The notes under the pieces: model-generated
What the model saw: the letters and a program-made list of their open reading frames with translations, nothing else
Database searches by the model: none
What the model was told of the DNA's origin: nothing
Source: Gloeopeniophorella convolvens
Lineage: Eukaryota; Basidiomycota; Agaricomycetes; Russulales
Direction of reading: 5' to 3'
Length of the DNA stretch: 13,370 nucleotides
Assembly: GCA_022496205.1 (NCBI GenBank)
Contig: WTXD01000290.1
Location: forward strand, 1-13,370
Program-made: the position numbers and the translations under genes
Part shown: one piece after another, positions 9,565 through 13,370 of the stretch
How the letters are laid out: every line of letters starts with the position of its first letter
How positions within the stretch are numbered: position 1 is the first letter of the stretch

Positions 9565-11079
9565 CTAAGGCACCGTTGGGATGGGAAGCCCTGCAGCCCG
9601 TGCCAATTCGACTGTCTTTTCCGCCTGGAACTTATGTCAGTGAATGGGGCAGATGGAAGATTTCGTCGGGCGTCACCTGCTTCAGCATCGGGGCGTCAAC
9701 CATCTCTTTGCCGCCCTTGTCGTCGCCTATATCGAGACCGATTGCACCCTTCTGCGCTCCGTGTGCCTGCGCCATCATATGCAGTATATTGGCGGCCCGT
9801 AGAATTTCTTGCAAGAGCTCAGCCAACCAGCGTGATACCCGAGGAGATAATCCGTACCTTGTTCCGTAGGCACGAATGTAGACTGTATGACGTCAACCTG
9901 AGCTGGGTGTATGGCTTGCTGATGTGGGCTCAGTTACGGATGCGATTACGTAGACAGCTGAGGGCGACATACCTTGCCGCTGAATCCTAGCCTCCGGCCA
10001 TCAGCACTTTCGTCCTTCAGGTAGTCCGTGTCCCTGTAATTAACGCAGACCTGCTGCGTGTCAGCTTGGGGACATATAGCTGTAGGGCGGGCGGACCATG
10101 TCAATAGCGTCCAATCCAAATGCTTTGGCGGTGATAGCTATTTTAGAACGAGCATAGAGTAGCTCCTGGCGAGAAGCCGTCCGGATGACGGATGTATCGG
10201 CACAGTCTGGAATATGCTTGTCAACTCTCCCACTGCAGAGGCGCAGGAAGGCATACAATCCTCTGCGGCAAACTAGAGGAATTATGAACGGAAGCGCGTG
10301 CAATACACAGAAGGGTACTTACAAGGAGAGCAGCCAGCTTCCCGCCCTTCTCCTGCCCATAGACGGACTCCCAACGAGCGATCTCTCCCACATTATGCAG
10401 CGCGCGCGCACTCTCAATGCTGGCAACAAGGTTGATAATTCCATGAGATCGACCGTAGGCTTCCATTGCATCTGTGACAGTTTCCAAATCATCTGTGGAG
10501 TTGATTTTGGGTAGGATCAATGTCCGGACGGAGGGAATAGTCAGCTGCGATACGACATGTCTACAATTTCGTCAGTGGAAATGGAGCGTGCCATGCTTAC
10601 AGCGCGAACGATGTCCCGCTCGAAGAATGGTGTCTGAGGGCTGTTTATGCGGACGGCGATGCGTGACGGAGATGGAAGTTTGTCTGTCGGAGTCGTCTAC
10701 AAAAGCTGTCAAAGGAGGAGGCTACCTTTGCGAGAGACCTCACTGTCAAGAACCCTGCAAGGCGCTCTCGTGCATCCTCTTTGTCCAGGGGTGCGACGCT
10801 ATCCTCAAGGTCATAGATGATGATGTCGGAGTTAGTCGTCAGTGATTTCTGCAGCATGTGCTCCGAAGAGGCTGGCACTATCCCAGCCAATTGTTATGAC
10901 TCTTCGGCTACATCGGGGCGTGCTTCAGGGGCTTACAGACCATAAAGATATGAACGCCGGAGCTGGTTCTTTCCATTTTCTTGTATGGCTGAGAATTGGC
11001 GAGATTGGAGTCGGAGTGCGGCAACAGGCACGGAACGAGAGAGTTTGGGCAGGTTCGAAAGAATCGAGAGTGTGTACAT
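9565..11079 (-). CDS. CLYBL: Mitochondrial CitE/CLYBL-type citramalyl-CoA lyase (ten exons, complete)
   Basis: HpcH/HpaI aldolase-superfamily lyase, closest to eukaryotic CLYBL; human CLYBL cleaves citramalyl-CoA to acetyl-CoA and pyruvate in mitochondria. The exact substrate here is inferred. Exons: 11079-10941, 10877-10744, 10696-10601, 10544-10323, 10272-10257, 10206-10097, 10050-9973, 9918-9858, 9807-9677, 9624-9565; 1047 nt, 348 aa, all phases consistent and near the human length. Residues 1-33 (MYTLSILSNLPKLSRS, ALRLQSRQFSAIQ) are basic and lack acidic residues until E34, a mitochondrial presequence with a likely cut near RQF|S. Signatures: RRSYLYVPASSEHMLQKSL, DLEDSVAP (69-76), RIAVRINSP, LILPKINS, LVASIESARAL, FAAEDYCADT (198-207), RQELLYARSK, FSGKQAIHPAQVDVI, VDAPMLKQAEKTVELA. 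An in-frame upstream ATG at 11166 exists, but the presequence argues for 11079. Confidence 0.92.
10257..10272 (-). other. 16-nt micro-exon of the CLYBL-like gene
   Basis: This exon encodes FAAED plus the first base of the next Tyr codon, lying between two 50-nt introns (10322-10273, donor GTAAGT, acceptor TCTAG; 10256-10207, donor GTATGC, acceptor TCCAG). Splicing yields LAALLFAAEDYCADT, matching the conserved 'F/GAED..AD' segment of CitE/CLYBL proteins. Skipping it would shift the frame and remove the acidic pair, of which the Asp is expected to help bind magnesium. Confidence 0.88.
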
Positions 11080-11405
11080 GGCCCTCAACAGACAGGTAGG
11101 TCGTTGGGTTGCATTAACGCGGGCACGACATGTGCCAATATATAGGAATGAACTCGAGGCGTTCAATCGGTCGTGGTCGTGGGTCGTTCTCGGCTCCTAT
11201 TGTACCCGGCAGTATATATCTCTCACGGGTCCGGTCGGCCGACAGCCGGTCCTCACCTAAGTATCCTCGGCCAACCTCGAGAGTCGGCCTCAGCCTCACT
11301 TACAAACCCTTCAATCTGCGGGTCATGGTTACCATACGGTTGCCGCGTTTGAGGGTGCAGCACACGCAAATATATGGTGGCTTAGAAGCCAGATGCCTCT
11401 GGGAT
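11080..11405. promoter_or_regulatory. Promoter of the CLYBL-like gene and 3' flank of CWF19
   Basis: These 326 nt separate two minus-strand genes in tandem. TATATA stretches lie at 11139-11144 (about 60 bp upstream of the CLYBL-like ATG) and 11213-11219 (about 135 bp upstream); either could be a TATA element. A perfect palindrome TCGGCCGA occurs at 11235-11242. A plus-strand frame open through here and into CWF19 (11130-11696) has no domain and is antisense shadow. No separate gene is supported. Confidence 0.5.
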
Positions 11406-13370
11406 TCAAGACCTTTCTATCATCCCTGTCCAATCAAACCGATCAAAGCTCTTCTTAAACTTTGCCGTCCTCTCTTTGTTCCTGCCGAGGTCCAATCGTC
11501 GGGGGTGAAGCCATCGTCTCGCTTCCAGGTCCAGCACATTCCCTATGATCTCCCCTGCGAAATACCTGCACAAGGTCATCACGTGAACGATGCTTACAGC
11601 AGAGGAGAGGAACGCACCTCGGGAACTCGCCGCCACCTTTCTCCCCCTCGTCAATCCCTTCCTCGTCCCCAGCAAGGTCACTGGTTCCTTCGATGACATG
11701 GCCGTACCCCTTCTCTCCCTTGTGGTCAAACTGTACCATGAAGTATGGTAGATTGGGAACCATCATCCGCCGGAACCCGCCGGGACGAGAAGAGAAATCG
11801 ATGAGCTTTTTATGCTGTGACCACTCTGCCTCGCTCATCAGAATAGACTCCTGCGTGATATAAGTGTCAGTGAAACGGAAATCGTGGCTGTCTGCGTGCC
11901 TTGAAGTAACCAGGAAGGAGGTCAAACTGCTCCCATGGGACGGGCACGCACTCGATGACGCTGTGCTTCTGCCACTTGAGAGTCGTGACAGTCTCATAGA
12001 AGACGACTCCTTTGTCCTCTTCGGCGAACATCCGCATCAAGCTTTTCATGAAATTCTGTGATTGGGGGTTCATAAACGTCCCAAGGCAGACAATTAGAGC
12101 CGTACCCGGATCTCATCCCAGACGTCGTCGTCACCTTCAAGCAGAGTGAGGTGGTGCTGTATTGGCACGATCATGCAATGCCCAGGAACCAGCTCTTCGT
12201 GCAATGTACACGAAAGATACACTCTTGTTCCCAGTGCAACCATCGGAGCCTTCGGTAATGAGTCGTCTTCACCGTAACAGAATGGACACGATGCCAAAGC
12301 CTTCTGCGTGCGCTTGTAGTCTGGAATTCGTGAGCTTACATTCATGCACGACTGACTCCCACGCACCATTGATGGCAAACTGGCGCTTCATGGCGTCTGA
12401 ACGCATTTTTTGTCGACCTAATTTCTCAGCGTTGTCGTCCATGTACTCGAGGTCATTCTATCATTGTTCCCAGATCAATGAAAGGAGATAGTAGGAGTGC
12501 TCCAGAACGCGCACCACAAATCCGCCATCTGTCATAATGGACTGCGCGAATTGCATGTCGAGGTTCTTCTGGTCAGCGATGCCAGCACCAAACTTCTCCT
12601 GGCGCAGCAATTCCCTAACGTTGTAGTGTCATCGTCGGCGTTGTACCTGACTATCTCGCCTGTCTTGGGGTCACGAGTCTCAACCTATGACATCCCGTCA
12701 ACTATGAAAGGGAATTCTGAGAGAAAGGGTTCACCTTGTCCTTTTTCTTCCGGTTTCCGGGGAGCGTCTGACCATCGTCTTTCCCTTGGCCAACGTCGTA
12801 GAGCCTACCCTGGCCATCCAACGTAGGCAGCACCTCGACGCGAGTTCTTGTTTGGACGCCTTCATCATTCGTACTGATGCCGCTTGAGCGCTGCAATTCT
12901 TCTTCATACTCTTTCTCCAACTTCTCGGCGTCGGGCCCGCCCATGAGTTTGGCACGCAAAACCTTAGCTTGCAGCTTATTCAGTGACGAGGGAGACAGCG
13001 CTCGTTTGCCTCCTAACTGAGGGGTCAGGACCGACGGTATAGGCGTATGCGGTTGTGGGCCTGGAGTTCCGGTTTGAGAGGGCAGGCGAAGGGAATCGAA
13101 TCGAGAACGTGATGAAGATGGGACTCCTGGGTGGGGCGAAGGGGTGGATGCTGCACTGTGGCCCAATGCACCTGGGCGTCGGAAACTTGAACTGCGCGAT
13201 GATGCACCGCTGCCACCGATCTCGTTGAACATAAAGCCCTTTTCGCCCCCCTTGGCATAGTCAGGCTCCCCGCGGCGCTTCCCTTTCGCCGGTCTCGTCC
13301 ACGCTCAGAACGTCTGCCTTCGCGTTCATCGAGGATGCGTCGTTCCTCTTTGGCCTGCTCGAAAGCCTCG
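11406..13370 (-). CDS. CWF19: CWF19/CwfJ-family spliceosomal protein (5' partial, apparent frameshifts)
   Basis: Homologue of fission yeast Cwf19 and human CWF19L2, a late-spliceosome factor related to Drn1, which assists lariat debranching. Exons seen: (beyond window)-12735, 12684-12515, 12457-12367, 12320-12106, 12055-11900, 11850-11618, 11565-11406. The N-terminal part is charged and low-complexity (EAFEQAKEERRILDEREGRR, then Ser/Pro-rich). Then come VETRDPKTGEIVRYN, KFGAGIADQKNLD, NDLEYMDDNAEKLGRQKMRS. The HIT-like CwfJ C-1 domain has CPFCYGEDD, GTRVYLSCTLHEELVPGHCM and IVPIQHH. The C-2 domain has KLIDFSSRPGGFRRM, LPYFMVQFDHKGEKGYGHVI, YFAGEIIGNVLDLE, RRWLHPRR. It ends DRFDWTGMIERS. Exon 12684-12515 is 170 nt and needs 171 to keep frame; another 1-nt shift lies at 13272-13306. 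One intron is GC-AG. The start codon is outside the window. Confidence 0.88.
11851..11899 (-). other. GC-AG intron in CWF19
   Basis: A 49-nt minus-strand intron with donor AAG|GCACGC and acceptor CGCAG|GAG. Splicing at phase 0 joins DLLPGYFK to ESILMSEAEW, continuous with the CwfJ family, whereas read-through hits TGA after RFPFH. The only nearby GT, in the GGT codon before YFK, is in phase 1 and would both delete YFK and break the frame. A branch-like CACTGACAC lies inside the intron. Confidence 0.8.

Noticed and set aside
9372..9869. 165-aa plus-strand open frame
   Set aside because: It is antisense to the last CLYBL-like exons, with no domain of its own.
11130..11696. 188-aa plus-strand open frame
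   Set aside because: It overlaps the end of CWF19 in antisense and the intergenic region; composition is Arg/Ser/Pro-rich without domain features.
1..13370. CRISPR arrays, insertion sequences, phage or toxin-antitoxin modules
   Set aside because: No regularly spaced repeats, terminal inverted repeats, transposase or prokaryotic gene organisation are visible; dense short introns indicate a fungal nuclear genome.

Overview
This window reads as nuclear DNA of an intron-dense fungus, most likely a basidiomycete of the Agaricomycotina. The evidence is at least 40 spliceosomal introns that I could place by frame and protein similarity, nearly all 46-63 nt, plus fungal-type eukaryotic housekeeping proteins. 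I see no prokaryotic operon, CRISPR array, transposon or viral gene. The genes are cut into many short exons, so simple open reading frames badly misrepresent them; the coordinates below come from reading exons across GT-AG (and two GC-AG) introns by eye.

Layout from left to right. (1) 75-2329, minus strand: complete ten-exon POL12, the B subunit of DNA polymerase alpha-primase (591 aa as spliced). (2) 2330-2677: divergent promoter with repeated TGTCAC/GTGACA words and an ACGCGCG element. (3) 2678-6038, plus strand: complete sixteen-exon CHL1/DDX11-type iron-sulfur DNA helicase (857 aa as spliced). (4) 6383-7882, minus: a beta-propeller-like protein resembling fungal fucose-binding lectins, converging on CHL1. 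(5) 7883-9564: its promoter, then a poorly understood stretch with one low-confidence multi-exon gene candidate (8449-9047) and a 19-bp tandem duplication. (6) 9565-11079, minus: complete ten-exon mitochondrial CitE/CLYBL-type lyase (348 aa as spliced) with a 16-nt micro-exon. (7) 11406-13370, minus: CWF19/CwfJ-family splicing factor, whose 5' end lies beyond the window and which shows two apparent 1-nt frameshifts.

POL12 and CHL1 both act at the replication fork (lagging-strand priming, and cohesion/fork processing), and they share one short head-to-head intergenic region, so co-regulation is plausible. The other genes have no evident joint pathway. I found no convincing undescribed multi-gene system. 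The most unusual signals are at the level of gene structure: two GC-AG introns with an AAG|GC junction, a 16-nt exon carrying the presumed metal-site residues, C at donor position +3 in several introns, a stop-free 54-nt intron in the lectin-like gene, and frame disruptions in CWF19.
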